Source of the DNA: Hormiphora californensis
Lineage: Eukaryota; Ctenophora; Tentaculata; Cydippida; Pleurobrachiidae
Reading direction: 5' to 3'
DNA length: 64,000 nt
NCBI GenBank assembly: GCA_020137815.1
Contig: CM035354.1
Location: forward strand, 1,567,422-1,631,421
Shown: piece by piece, positions 24,230-34,300 of the stretch
Layout: each line of letters opens with the position of its first letter
How positions within the stretch are numbered: the stretch's first letter is position 1
Notes under the pieces: model-generated
Told to the model about the DNA's origin: nothing
Seen by the model: the letters and a program-made list of their open reading frames with translations, nothing else
Databases searched by the model: none
Program-made: the position numbers and the translations under genes

Positions 24230-25480
24230 TAAATTTAGAAAAAGAAAATAAAAAAAAAAAAATTCTTTTTTTTTTGTTTTTTTTTCCCCCCCTTTTTTCC
24301 CTTTCCTTTCCCTTTTCCCCGCCCTTTTTTTTTCCCTTTTTTAAAAAAAAAAAAACAATTTTTCAACCCTTTCCCCCCTTTTTTCCCCATTTTAAAAAAA
24401 AAATTGCCCAAAAATCGAAACCTTAAAGGGTTTTTTGCAGGGGGGGTTTTTTTTTGGAAAATTTTAAAATTTTCAAAACTTTTCCCCAAAAATTTTAAAT
24501 CAGGGAAAAATTTTTTTCGGGGGGAAAAAATTTGGGAAAAAATTTTTCCCCTTTTTTTTTTACTTATTTAACAAAATCCCCTTTTTTTTAAATAAAAGGG
24601 TTTTAAAAATTTGGGTTTACGGCTTGGGCTTTTTAAAATTTTTTCCAAAAATGGGGGCCCCCCCCTTTTCTTTTTTTCTTTTATGATATTCTTTTCCCAA
24701 AAAACTTTTTAAAATAATTTGGGGAAAGGGGGAAAAAAAAAAAAAGGGGAAAAGAAAAAAATTTTGGGAGGGGGGTTTTTTGGCGGGGGGGGAAAAAAAA
24801 AAAAACCCCAAAAAAAAAAAAAAGGGGGGAAAGAATTTAAGGGGGGGGGAAAAAAAGGGGAAAGGGAAAAAAAAAATTTTAAGGGAAAACATAAAAAAAA
24901 AAAAGGGCCCCAGGGGGCCCCCCCAAAAAAACCCCCGGGGGGGGGGGGTTTTTTTTTAAAAGCGAGGGGCAAAACTTTTTGGAAAAGGGGGTTTGGGGGG
25001 GGGAGGTTTTGGAAAACCCGGGGGTTGGGGGGGGGAAAAAAAAAACCAAAAAAAAAACCCGGGGGGGGGGGTTTAAAAGGGGTTGGGGGGGGGGGGGAAA
25101 AGGGGGGAAAGGGGGAAAAGGGAAAAGGGAAAAAAAGGGGGAAAGGGGGGAAAAAAAATTTTAAAAAAAAGGGGTGGTTTTTTTGGGGGGGGGTGGGGTT
25201 TTTTTTGGGTTTGAAGGGGGGTGGTTTTTTGGGGGGGGAAATTTCAGTTTTTTTGGGTCTTGTCCTTTTTTTTGGGGGGGGGGTTTTTTCCCCCCCCAAA
25301 GGGGGGGCAAAGGGGTTTAGAAAATTGGGGGCCCCGTTTGGGCCCCTCCCCTTTTTTTTTTTTTTTCCTTTTTTTTTTTTTTTTTGGGGGGCACTGATAA
25401 AAAATAAGTGACAAAATGAGGTAAAAAATAAAAAGAAAAAAAAAAATCGAGTTGGATAAAAAGTAATTATGAAAAATTAA
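24230..25480. other. Homopolymer-swollen sequence, probable assembly artefact
   Basis: Nearly every base is part of a run of 3-15 identical bases on both purine and pyrimidine sides, unlike anything else in the window. Recognisable words are absent, and open frames here are all Lys/Gly or Phe/Pro. It looks like a low-quality read stretch entered as consensus. Downstream exons of the neighbouring URI1 gene could be hidden in it. Confidence 0.7.
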
Positions 25481-25487
25481 ATTAAAT

Positions 25488-27747
25488 TTAGTAAAATAGT
25501 TGCTCATTTTGTCCTGGATGCCCTAAACCGACTAACAGGGCGTCCCGATCCCGCTCCAACTCTACCCAGATCCCTGATCCCGCTAATTGTCTCTCAGTAA
25601 TCTGACCGTGAGGGTTAAAAGCTCTCTTAGTACCAGTGGGTGTTGGCTGGGTGTCAGTTGTAGTGGGTGTTGGCTGGGTGTCAGTTGTGGTGGGTGTCGG
25701 TTGGGTTCCAGTTGTAGTTGGTGGTGGGCATTCTTTAGTGTCCGGAGAAAAGCTCACCCTCTTCTCTTCAGCCGCTGTGCTTGATCTGTTCCTACAAATG
25801 GGGAAACGTCGATTATATGTTGGTGTTGTTTCTAAAAATCTTTTGAAAAGCGTCAAGATCGGTGTTTCCAAGGATGTTCCTAAAGTTTTTCCTAAAAGTT
25901 GTTACTAAAATTAATATTGGTACCTTGACAAGAGCCGTTCGATGTTTCCCGGGTGTAATTGGTCGCCATGGCAACTGTTACCCGTTACCATGGAATGTCC
26001 AAACTCTATGGTGGATGTAACCTCTTCATCACCAGATTCATCATTATAATCATCATCATCATCATCGTCATCATCATCATCGTCACTGTCATCTTCATCG
26101 GTACCATCTACTGCACACAATCGGGCGAAAGATTCCAATTCTTCTTCAGTGAAGGCGGGTCTTGGTGGGGGTACGTTGTTCCGTGGGGTGTGGGCTTTGT
26201 GCCTATTTTCACCTGCAGGATAGAATTAGTTACTTTTATTAGTAACTGGGGTAAAAACTAATAACTTTAATTAGTAACTGGGGTAGAAACTAATAACTTT
26301 AATTAGTTACTGAGGGAGTAACCCAGGAGTAATCAATGTAAAACTCGGTACAGTTAGGGGCAGAAGTATCTTGGTGGGGAAATCTTGCAACCAACTACTC
26401 ATCCCCCCTAGACGCCTCCTCCCACCCCGCCCCCCCACCATGAAACCACGTGACTCACTTCTTTGCAGGTCCTGTTCTGTTAACTGCTCCACTATTTGTC
26501 CCCTCCCACCCCCACACACCCCCTCCACCCCCCCCCCCCCCCCACCCTGAAACAACGTGACTCACTTCTCTGCAGGTCCTGTTCTGTTAACTGTTCCACT
26601 ATTTGTCCCTCCCACCCCCCTCCACCCCCCCCCCCCCCCCCCCCCCCTCTACCCCCTCTACCCCCTCCACCCCGCCCCCCACCATGAAACCACGTGACTC
26701 ACTTCTTTGCAGGTCCTGTTCTGTTAACTGCTCCACTATTTGTCCTTCCTGATCGAGTTCAGAAGAAAACTCTGCCCTGCTCTGTAGATTGTCCATCACC
26801 TTCTTCTGATCTGATATCTCCTTTCCTAGGTACTCCCTCCTTCTCTTTGCTATGTCTATACCTGTAATATATTGGTTGTCAGGCACTGATTGTAACTGAT
26901 TGTAATAACACATACGCTGTGGAGAGGACAGTCTTATATCAGACAAGTATAATTGGGGGTTCGACAGGATAAGTATTGATAAAATCACTGCGTTTTCTTT
27001 TAACCACGGTCTCGATTGCAGCGGGATCAAGGAGCCATTATTTCTACAGATATTTTATTGTATTTGCGGTGTTGTTGGTTAGCTGCTGTGCGGGTTGTGT
27101 AACTGCAGCTCGATGTCTTAATCAGTCAAGCCAATGCTCTAACTTCGGCATTCACCCGGCCAGGGAAAAATAAGTCCAATGCACATTGCTCTGTTTCACA
27201 ATCCTTGAAGAACATGGTGCAAGCTATTACACTTGAGCAGTATAATACGTAGAGGGGGAATAACTTGCCTAGTTTACCTGCCATGCAGTAGGAATTGTTA
27301 GTTAAATATGTGTCTCCCAGCGGGGAGAGATAGATGGATTTATAGTTATCTGATATTTAACCTTCTGGTGCCCAGTTACATGGATGAGTGGTCAAATGCA
27401 GCAATAGAATTATTATATTTTGATTTTTTTATACGCATGAGCTATAACTAGTGATAAATGTCTGTCCGGTAAAAAGCTGTCACTAGCAAAGAAGATAATT
27501 TTACCTACCTACCAGAGATTTGAAAAGATTGATGATATGGCCTGGGACCGTCGGGGTCAGTTCGAGGTTATTTCGAGGGATCAATTGTTGAAGAAATCAG
27601 ACTGTTAATAAGGTTGAGAAAGCTAAGTTGTCTTGGAGAGGGAGCTAGGGCAGGGAGGGAGAGCTGTCTGCTGATATGAGTTATTAAGGGAGCTTAAGAG
27701 CATCGGACACAATCCTGCCCCGTTATAGATAATGCTTCGCTTAAGCA

Positions 27748-27846
<99 letters not shown>

Positions 27847-27847
27847 G

Positions 27848-27888
<41 letters not shown>

Positions 27889-27913
27889 GGAGAGAGAGTG
27901 AGAGTGAGAGAGA

Positions 27914-27962
<49 letters not shown>

Positions 27963-30446
27963 GAGTTATAGTAATAGCTAGTATCATGTCTCTTAATATT
28001 ATTTTTTCTCTCTCCAGCAGACAGCTGTCTCTCTTTTATAGATTTCCAAATCGCACCATTTTTATAAAATCGGCTAGCTTTCCCAGACCCTCTCTCTCTC
28101 AGTCTTAACCCCCTAGTAGATGATTTTAGCGCTAAGTGGTGCACTACTCTCCCTCCCGTGACCTGCCTAAAATTCATTACACAAATTTTGTCTGTGTCTT
28201 ACCTCTCTAAAATATCAAATGCTAAAATATTATCCCGAATTCTGCCTAGATATTATTAAACTTTTTATAGCAATGTTGTTAGTAGGCCGGTGATCGGAAA
28301 ACTCTGACAATGTTGTTGGTGTTTCTGGTGTCTCTTTTGACCTCACTGTCCGCGGAGACCGGGACGACAGGTAAGATTTTTTTGTCGTCGTAGAAGGTCG
28401 TCACTGGTCGCATTTGATAGGCCTTATAGAGCTGAACAAAGCCCCAACCCGTTCAAGAGATATAGGGGGTTTTCTGTTTCCCTCAAAAAATATTTTCCTA
28501 CCCGTTCCCGCCAAAACCTAAAAACTCTTGTAAATCTTGAACGGGTTGGGGCCGAGGTCTGATCTTTTGGGGCTTTGTTCAGCTCATTGAGACCTATCAA
28601 ATGCGACCAGTGACGACCTCCTACGACGACAAAAATTTTTGACTTTACTTATTCTAGGCTTATAATACGTATTTAATACGTATTAAATACGTATTCACGC
28701 CCGTATTTAATACGTATTATCGAAAAAAATACATATTATATTCTGACTAGGGTTTAGTATCCAATTAGCTCAATTGTTATACTTGAAATGAATGTCAGCA
28801 CTTTTTACTATTTAGATTGCAGGGCGAGGTGTTAAGATACCTCTGTAATGAACTGATATCGTACTGAGCTTTCAGCACCAGTGTCATTAGATATAGCTAG
28901 CTATTATAGGACCCACACCCTTATCCATCAGACATAGATTGATTGATTGATGCAAACACTTCTTGTTACATCATCAGTATATCGAAGCTTATTGCGTTTC
29001 AGACTGGACAGCTGTAGAGCGGGAAGTAAGGATACCCTGGGACCTAGAGGCAACACCTCTCCAGATAAAGACGGACTCGACACTGGGCAGTAATGAGGAG
29101 ATTCACGTGACGTTGCTAAACCAGAAAGGCGGGTATATCAGTCGTGTTAGACTGATGTTCTCCTCCCCAATGCAGTATGGGATAAGTGGCTGCAATGGCG
29201 ACAACGACCTGCCAGTACAACCCCCGGTGGAGGTGGATAAGATCTGGACGATTGCCAAAACAGAGACCGCCATCACCATCACATGTAATGGTGTTGAGGT
29301 ACTGAACTACTTGTTTGCAAGTAGTTCGGATAACAACTGTGTGAAAAAGTTGGTTCCTTATAAAGTGGAACAGATCAAAATAAATGTTGATGATACAGCA
29401 TCCGACTTCTACAAAGCATCGTCAGTAGGGTCGCTAATTATCGGTAAGTTAACTGAATACACAACAAACAACAACATAATACACAACATAATACACAAAC
29501 AACATCCCTCCCTCATAATACTGACACCCTCCCTGGTCTATGATAATAACTAAGATATCTAGTGCTATAATACTGCATTTTCGGAACGTGTTCGTCTCGA
29601 CATTGCGCGTCGCGGGCTGTACCAAACCCGGGTGAACAAGCTAACAATAGTGCAATTACATGCGCGCGATGTAGTATATCGGGGCTAAATTGCGTGAAAT
29701 AGCGTGGAAGAATGTTTAAAAACAGTAAAAGTTCGAACAATAATAGTAAATTACCATATAAAACTGTTTTTATTTTTTTGTATTTTTTTGTACTTTTTTG
29801 TACTTTTTTGTATTTTTTTGTATCTTTATGTTTGAGGAAACCCCTGTTTTTTTCCGTACAAACATACAAAAAATAGGTTGGAACCCCCCCCCCTCGTTAC
29901 CTAGTTATCATGGTTACCTTGTTATCATAGTTATCATGGTTACCATAGTTACCTTGTTTAACAGTCCTGTTGACAAACCAGGAATCCCCGTAGTGGACCA
30001 TAACCTCGCCAGTATGCACCAACTGGAGGAGGAAAACATGCACAATGATAATTGTACAATAAAAAAGGATAAAATTGTGACAAAAACGAGTCATCCCAGT
30101 CATAAAATCCTGGGATTTTCTGATTCGAATCTCACCTCCCCGGGTATAAAACCCTTTTTAGAGACAGGCACCATTATCTCTAATCTGTGTTCGGAGCACA
30201 GTGTTTCCATAGTTTCTATCACTGTCTCGTACTCTTTATCAACCCTGCACATGATTTATGTCACGTGATGCCCATATATGGTGTTGTGTGTCACGTGATG
30301 TCTTCATTTTATTTCATAATGGGAGGGCTCAATCAATAATAATATCATATCACTTACTTCCCTAGTTCCTCAATCCGGGAGCCGACATATTTGATATTCT
30401 GCCTGTGAGCTCTTCTCAGCTGCTCTATCTGCTGAACACCCAACAT
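25488..30446 (-). CDS. URI1: URI1-like unconventional prefoldin RPB5 interactor
   Basis: Six minus-strand exons join in phase: 30446-30358, 30244-30136, 30022-29953, 26861-26703, 26212-25924, 25791-25488 (339 residues). The alpha-prefoldin part is clear: a first helix (QIEQLRRAHRQNIKYV), VDKEYETVIETMETL, then IMVPVSKKGFIPGE, LVHTGEVMVHYGDSWFVN and the second helix (RREYLGKEISDQKKVMDNLQ, SRAEFSSEL). These follow URI1 element by element. A long Asp/Glu run (DEDDSDDDDDD) and a KRVSFSPDTKE segment come next, then a threonine/proline repeat (TTTDTQPTP). URI1 works with the R2TP/prefoldin-like complex in RNA polymerase II assembly. The C-terminus is doubtful: a possible donor (GGGTAGAG) precedes the stop, and the sequence beyond is unreliable. 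Intron 3 is 3.1 kb and holds a plus-strand gene fragment. Confidence 0.85.
25640..25715 (-). repeat. Coding repeat in URI1 (TTTDTQPTP)
   Basis: A 30-base unit repeats about 2.5 times in frame and encodes PTTTDTQPT. It makes the low-complexity linker of the C-terminal URI1 exon. Confidence 0.75.
26225..26325. repeat. AT-rich tandem repeat in URI1 intron 4
   Basis: Three copies of a unit with TTTAATTAGTAACTGGGGTA lie just upstream (gene sense) of the exon 5 acceptor at 26212. Confidence 0.75.
26463..26745 (-). repeat. Triplicated 3' edge of URI1 exon 4
   Basis: The end of exon 4 and its GTGAGT donor (around 26700-26745) recur at about 26570-26605 and 26463-26505, separated by C-rich spacers. 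Each copy keeps GGACCTGCA, a GAAGTGAGT-type donor and CACGTGGTTTCATGG-type intron sequence. Only the right-hand copy joins a complete exon. Confidence 0.8.
27752..27960 (+). repeat. Long GA microsatellite in URI1 intron 3
   Basis: About 200 bases of almost pure GA, with a few GAGGAG and GTGA interruptions. Strand-biased polypurine DNA of this length could form H-DNA and is hard to sequence. Confidence 0.95.
28310..29443 (+). CDS. Partial secreted protein gene inside URI1 intron 3
   Basis: A first exon at 28310-28370 encodes a signal peptide (MLLVFLVSLLTSLSAETGTT) ending at a GTAAGA donor. A second at about 28978-29443 encodes about 155 residues with a GTAAGT donor. The second contains RIPWDLEATPLQIKTD, KIWTIAKTETAITITCNGVE and DTASDFYKASS, and has paired cysteines. 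I recall unnamed domains with an IHCN...DTASDYY pattern in invertebrate predicted proteins, but cannot name the family. The joint between the two exons is not resolved: exon 1 ends in phase 1 while the best acceptor (28977) gives phase 0; an acceptor at 28987 or a missed small exon would fix this. Later exons are not found. If the second donor is unused, the frame continues to a stop near 29551. Confidence 0.45.
28376..28640. mobile_element. 265-bp hairpin element
   Basis: The outer arms (about 28376-28445 and 28572-28640) are near-perfect reverse complements, including GTCGTCACTGGTCGCATTTG. Inner arms with CCCAACCCGTTCAAG also pair. The left end lies 5 bases after the signal-peptide exon donor. 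It looks like a small hairpin transposon. Confidence 0.8.
28660..28735. repeat. AT-rich TACGTATT palindromic repeat
   Basis: Several overlapping TAATACGTATTAAATACG units form a self-complementary tract. Confidence 0.7.
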
Positions 30447-30447
30447 A

Positions 30448-30765
30448 CTGCTGACGTCATAGGGGGGTTAGCTCTCACGTGATGCCCATATATGGTGTTG
30501 TGCGTCACGTGATGAACATTGAACACTGCTGACGTCATAGGGGGGTTAGCTCTCACGTGATGCCCATATATGGTGTTGTGTGTCACGTGATGAACGTTGA
30601 ACACTGCTGACGTCATAGGGGGGGTTAGCTCTCACGTGATGCCCATATATGGTGTTGTGTGTCACGTGATGAACATTGAACACTGCTGACGTCATAGGGG
30701 GGTTAGCTCTCACGTGATGCCCATATATGGTGTTGTGTGTCACGTGATGAACATCAAACATTGGG
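30448..30765. promoter_or_regulatory. 78-bp array of CRE, CACGTG and CArG motifs at the URI1 start
   Basis: Four near-identical 78-base units lie immediately upstream of the URI1 start codon (30446, minus). Each unit contains a full palindromic TGACGTCA (CREB/ATF type), two TCACGTGA (bHLH E-box/CLEAR type) and CCATATATGG, a perfect CC(A/T)6GG SRF site. Related single units lie in URI1 intron 1 (30262-30300) and at 31432-31502. The position suggests a promoter. The array could instead be a neutral minisatellite that happens to hold these words. Confidence 0.55.
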
Positions 30766-31431
30766 GGAGGGTGAAATATTTCAAACGACGTGCCAGTCCC
30801 ATAAATTTCTAGTTCAACTCTACGTTAATAATATTATAAGTGGATCGGCCGATTTATTCTCGAGAGGAGAATCAGGAGATTCTCGATAGAAAGAACATTT
30901 TGATATTTGTCCGATGCAATATGTCTAGACTTGTTGGCTTTCCCCCTTCTCTCTTGCATATACTAATTATATGTCAAGAATCAAGACATATGTAACTGGC
31001 AAGACGGATATAAAATTAGTACAGTATTATCTGCAGAACTTGCCTTGCTCGACCCTGTCTCACCGTGTCCCGAAAAAGGGTTTGAACATGTTGCTAAAAG
31101 GAAAGTGATAGAGATTAGAAAAATGTCATGTATTATGTGATGAAAATGAAACTCAGGGTCTGAAAAATATACATTTTTAAATGAAAAACAATACATCATC
31201 CACAAAATCACACGCACACCAGCAAAGTAAAAGTCTACAAAAATTTGTTCAAAAAAATAGTCTGAATTAAGTGTTTCTTTCTGGTGACATCTGGAAACCA
31301 TCCCTCGTTATTTTCAAAGCATGCAAAAAATTGTCTGATCTACTCCGCACGTTGATCTACCGAACCCTCACACAATCCGCACAGTCAGAGAGTCGAAGAC
31401 CCACACCTAGCTGTACTTACTGCAGGTAGCT
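30766..31431. other. Spacer between URI1 promoter array and GBE1 end
   Basis: AT-rich, no supported exon. The minus-strand frame over it is not coding-like. Confidence 0.5.
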
Positions 31432-31502
31432 GCCACGTGATGCCCATATATGGAGTTGTGTGCCACGTGATGCCCATATATGGAGTTGCGTGTCACGTGA
31501 CC
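31432..31502. repeat. Diverged copies of the CACGTG/CCATATATGG unit
   Basis: Two and a half shortened units (CACGTGATGCCCATATATGG, then GAGTTG) end just before the GBE1 stop codon. They lack the TGACGTCA part of the main array. Confidence 0.8.
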
Positions 31503-31504
31503 AG

Positions 31505-33547
31505 CTACTCCTCATCTACTCTCCTATAAACCAGGCACGTCCTCACAGGTAGATAGGTCTGGATATAATACCTCCCGTTCTCAGTCATTGAGAAGTACTC
31601 GGACTCCCCATCGACCCTGCCCTGCCCTCCAAAATACCCGTGATCACTATCCAGAGCGACCTTCCACTTTCCAGGTCTGTTAACCTCCGTCCGGTATCCA
31701 GTATAACTGGTGCTCCAGTGAAAATTGAACACAAAACAGAGACCACCCCTCTCAAAGACGACCACTCGATCGCTCTCATGTGTCAGGTACACATACCCAT
31801 TACCCCGGTCCAACCAGGGATGATCTCTCTCCAACTCCAACACAGCTCCCTCCCACCTCTCCAGGAACTTGTACCGTAGAGTCTCATCAGCAGGTAGGTT
31901 AAACTGCCTCCTACAGTAGTGGTAGCTACTGTTATTGCCTTCACGGGGGAAATCCAACCACTCTGGGTGCCCGAACTCGTTTCCCATAAAGGTGAGGATT
32001 CCTTCCCCTCCCAGGGAGAATGTGAGGAGTCGGATGATCTTGTGGAGGGAGACACCCCGCTCAATCCGGGGAGTTAACTCTGACAAGACACTCATATTGG
32101 TATACATCTCACTGTCCATCAGCCAGAATGCTAGAGTTTTATCCCCCACTAGGGCCTGGTCATGACTCTCCGAGTAGGCTATGTTCTTCTCCTCCCACCT
32201 CCTGTTGTTCAGAGTCCACACAATGTTTCCCAGATCCCATTCTGAGTCTGTGGAACACTCTTTAATCAGCTTTATCCACATGTCCGGGATGGACATGGCT
32301 AGCCGGTAATCAAACCCAACCCCTCCCTCTGAAACAGGTCTACAGAGCCCCGGGAACCCTGACACGTCCTCAGCTATTGTCACCATTTGGGGGTGCATAT
32401 CGTGGAGGATCTTGTTACACAGTTGGAGGTAGTTAACCGCATCCCTGTTTAACTGCTCGTTAAAGTATTCCCCAAAGTTCCCGGTGAACCCGTGACCCAC
32501 ACCATGGTGGTGATATAACATGGAGGTAACCCCATCAAACCTGAACCCATCAAACCGGAACTCAGTTGCCCAGTAGTGCAGGTTGGACAGTAGGAATCGG
32601 AGGGTGGCTGGCTTTGAGTAATCGAATATTCTGGAACCCCAGGCAGCGTGGTTCCCTGCCGGACCCTCAATGAAATAGTGGGAATCGCTTCCATCGAACG
32701 AGTTCAGCCCGTCAACAGTGTTACTAGAAGCGTGACTGTGAACCAGATCCAACAGCACCACCAGCCCATGACGGTGAGCTGTGTCTACAAGATATCTCAG
32801 GGAGTCAGGATCACCGAATCTGGAGGAGGGGGCGAAGAAAGATGTCACTTGGTAACCAAAACTCGCGTAGTAAGCGTGTTCCATCACCGCCATCAACTGG
32901 ATGCAGTTGTAACCTAGTTTAGCAATTCTCGGGATAACGTTATCTGCAAACTCTATATAAGATGCAACCCTTGGTTCAGGTGATGCTATACCAACATGAC
33001 TCTCATAAATGTATAGCCGGGCGGGGGTCTTGGGTCGGGAGAACGACCACTCATATCCCTGTCCCTGTCCCACAAGGACCTCGTTAAAGAAGGCCCGGTC
33101 ACCTTGCTGGACGTGAAGTGCCCAAGGACTGATCCTGTCGAAGGTGTTACCATGGTGATCGGTACAGAAATACCGGAGTTCCGTTCCCATGGGAATGACA
33201 CATTGTCCAGAGGAAGAAAGAGGGATCACCAACTCCCACTCCCCGTCCCTATCTGACTTTTCAAACACATACTCCTTCTTGTTCCAGTTATTAAAATCCC
33301 CGGCTAGACAGAGTTTAGAGAGGTTCGGTGCCCATTCCCGGCACTTTACAGAGTTATCTGGCTGGACTCTGACCCCATATCGCTCATAGGATGACAGCAG
33401 ATCGCCAAGGGAGTCTTCCTCCGCAAGCAACTTGGAGAATTGACGGGAGAAGGATCGGTAAATGTCGATTATTGTACCCTTGTGTGGGTCAAGGTGGGGG
33501 TCCCTCGATACGAGATCCTGGATTTTGGGTGGAACGTCTTCTGGCAT
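31505..33547 (-). CDS. GBE1: 1,4-alpha-glucan (glycogen) branching enzyme
   Basis: A single 680-residue frame, about the length of animal GBE1 (roughly 700). It transfers alpha-1,4 chain ends to alpha-1,6 positions in cytosolic glycogen. An N-terminal CBM48-type domain (REWAPNLSKLCLAGDFNNWN) precedes a GH13 barrel. Visible GH13 signatures are LLDLVHSHAS, GFRFDGVTSMLYHHHG with nucleophile Asp338, TIAEDVSGFPG with acid/base Glu393, and AYSESHDQALVGDK. GNEFGHPEWLDFPREGNNSS and a C-terminal beta domain complete it. The start at 33547 is the first true ATG, since an in-frame TAA lies upstream. No intron is visible across 2 kb, which is unusual among the split genes here and could mean intron loss or retroposition. 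No frame damage is seen. Confidence 0.95.
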   Translation of the reverse strand: MPEDVPPKIQDLVSRDPHLDPHKGTIIDIYRSFSRQFSKLLAEEDSLGDLLSSYERYGVRVQPDNSVKCREWAPNLSKLCLAGDFNNWNKKEYVFEKSDRDGEWELVIPLSSSGQCVIPMGTELRYFCTDHHGNTFDRISPWALHVQQGDRAFFNEVLVGQGQGYEWSFSRPKTPARLYIYESHVGIASPEPRVASYIEFADNVIPRIAKLGYNCIQLMAVMEHAYYASFGYQVTSFFAPSSRFGDPDSLRYLVDTAHRHGLVVLLDLVHSHASSNTVDGLNSFDGSDSHYFIEGPAGNHAAWGSRIFDYSKPATLRFLLSNLHYWATEFRFDGFRFDGVTSMLYHHHGVGHGFTGNFGEYFNEQLNRDAVNYLQLCNKILHDMHPQMVTIAEDVSGFPGLCRPVSEGGVGFDYRLAMSIPDMWIKLIKECSTDSEWDLGNIVWTLNNRRWEEKNIAYSESHDQALVGDKTLAFWLMDSEMYTNMSVLSELTPRIERGVSLHKIIRLLTFSLGGEGILTFMGNEFGHPEWLDFPREGNNSSYHYCRRQFNLPADETLRYKFLERWEGAVLELERDHPWLDRGNGYVYLTHESDRVVVFERGGLCFVFNFHWSTSYTGYRTEVNRPGKWKVALDSDHGYFGGQGRVDGESEYFSMTENGRYYIQTYLPVRTCLVYRRVDEE

Positions 33548-34216
33548 ACTTCTCAATTATACATACTGCTAAAATGGGAGGTTTCTGTTAGAGTTTACGT
33601 ACGAGCTGCGTACTGTGTAGTACAATGTACAATGTACACTGTACATACACAGTGTGTACACTGTACAATTGGGTAATAAATACAACTCATTAAATAAATA
33701 TGATAATTAAATAAATACATATTAATTAGGAATTCAAAAAACGCACTCAGAAAAGAAAATTAACAAACTGTAAAACAACTACAAAACACAGCGTACAGGG
33801 TTCGGACCGCAATTACACAGTATACCTCAATACCGCCTTGCCATGCTCGACTCGGGAGGGTTAAAACATAACAAATACCGCCCACCCCTAATACCGCCCA
33901 CCCCTATAGTCGGGGCAAAGTCAGGAAAATAGTCGGGGCGAAGTCAGGAAAATGGTGAGGACGAAGCCGCAGGTTGCTAATGAGCTAGGCCCTTATCGAG
34001 TTGCTGACAGATTCCCAGCTGTTTTATCACTAGCTTGTTACAGCTGAAGTAGCTGATCAACAAACCAACTGCGGGGGAATTAGTTGATGGCATGTAGGGG
34101 ACGGGGAATTAGTTCATAATGGTGGGGCAAGAAATTGCGGGGGGAATGTTATACAATTACAACCACCTAAATGATCCCAACTTGATAGTCATGAAATAAA
34201 AAAGGTTTTGCATTAC
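33548..34216. other. Upstream region of GBE1
   Basis: Contains a GTACA-rich palindromic tract at 33630-33670 and two close direct copies of ATAGTCGGGGCAAAGTCAGG near 33905-33950. The GBE1 promoter is presumably here. No clear TATA box is seen. Confidence 0.45.
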
Positions 34217-34300
34217 CTGTACTGAAACCGAGGGAGCTCCCTGCCAGTTGGTATTTCCCTGCTCGTGTAGGATCTGTATGTGGGCCACCGTGCCAGCCAT
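34217..34300 (-). CDS. Candidate first exon of an unrecognised minus-strand gene
   Basis: ATG at 34300 opens a 28-codon frame (MAGTVAHIQILHEQGNTNW, then QGAPSVSVQ) ending in CAG before a GTAATG donor. The frame is rich and balanced, but the donor phase does not lead into GBE1 and no second exon was found. It might be a 5' exon of a gene that I cannot complete, or chance. Confidence 0.28.

Noticed and set aside
24709-25411. 196- and 230-residue frames rich in Lys/Gly or Phe/Pro
   Set aside because: They lie wholly in the homopolymer-swollen block and reflect base runs, not coding sequence.
27623-28177. 184-residue minus-strand frame with a long Ser-Leu repeat
   Set aside because: Its core is the GA microsatellite. 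The non-repeat N-terminal part (NFRQVTGGRVVHHLALKSS) matches nothing I know and lies inside URI1 intron 3.
29798-30268. 156-residue plus-strand frame after the nested gene
   Set aside because: It is antisense to three in-phase URI1 exons with good splice sites, and its phase does not fit the plus-strand donor at 29444.
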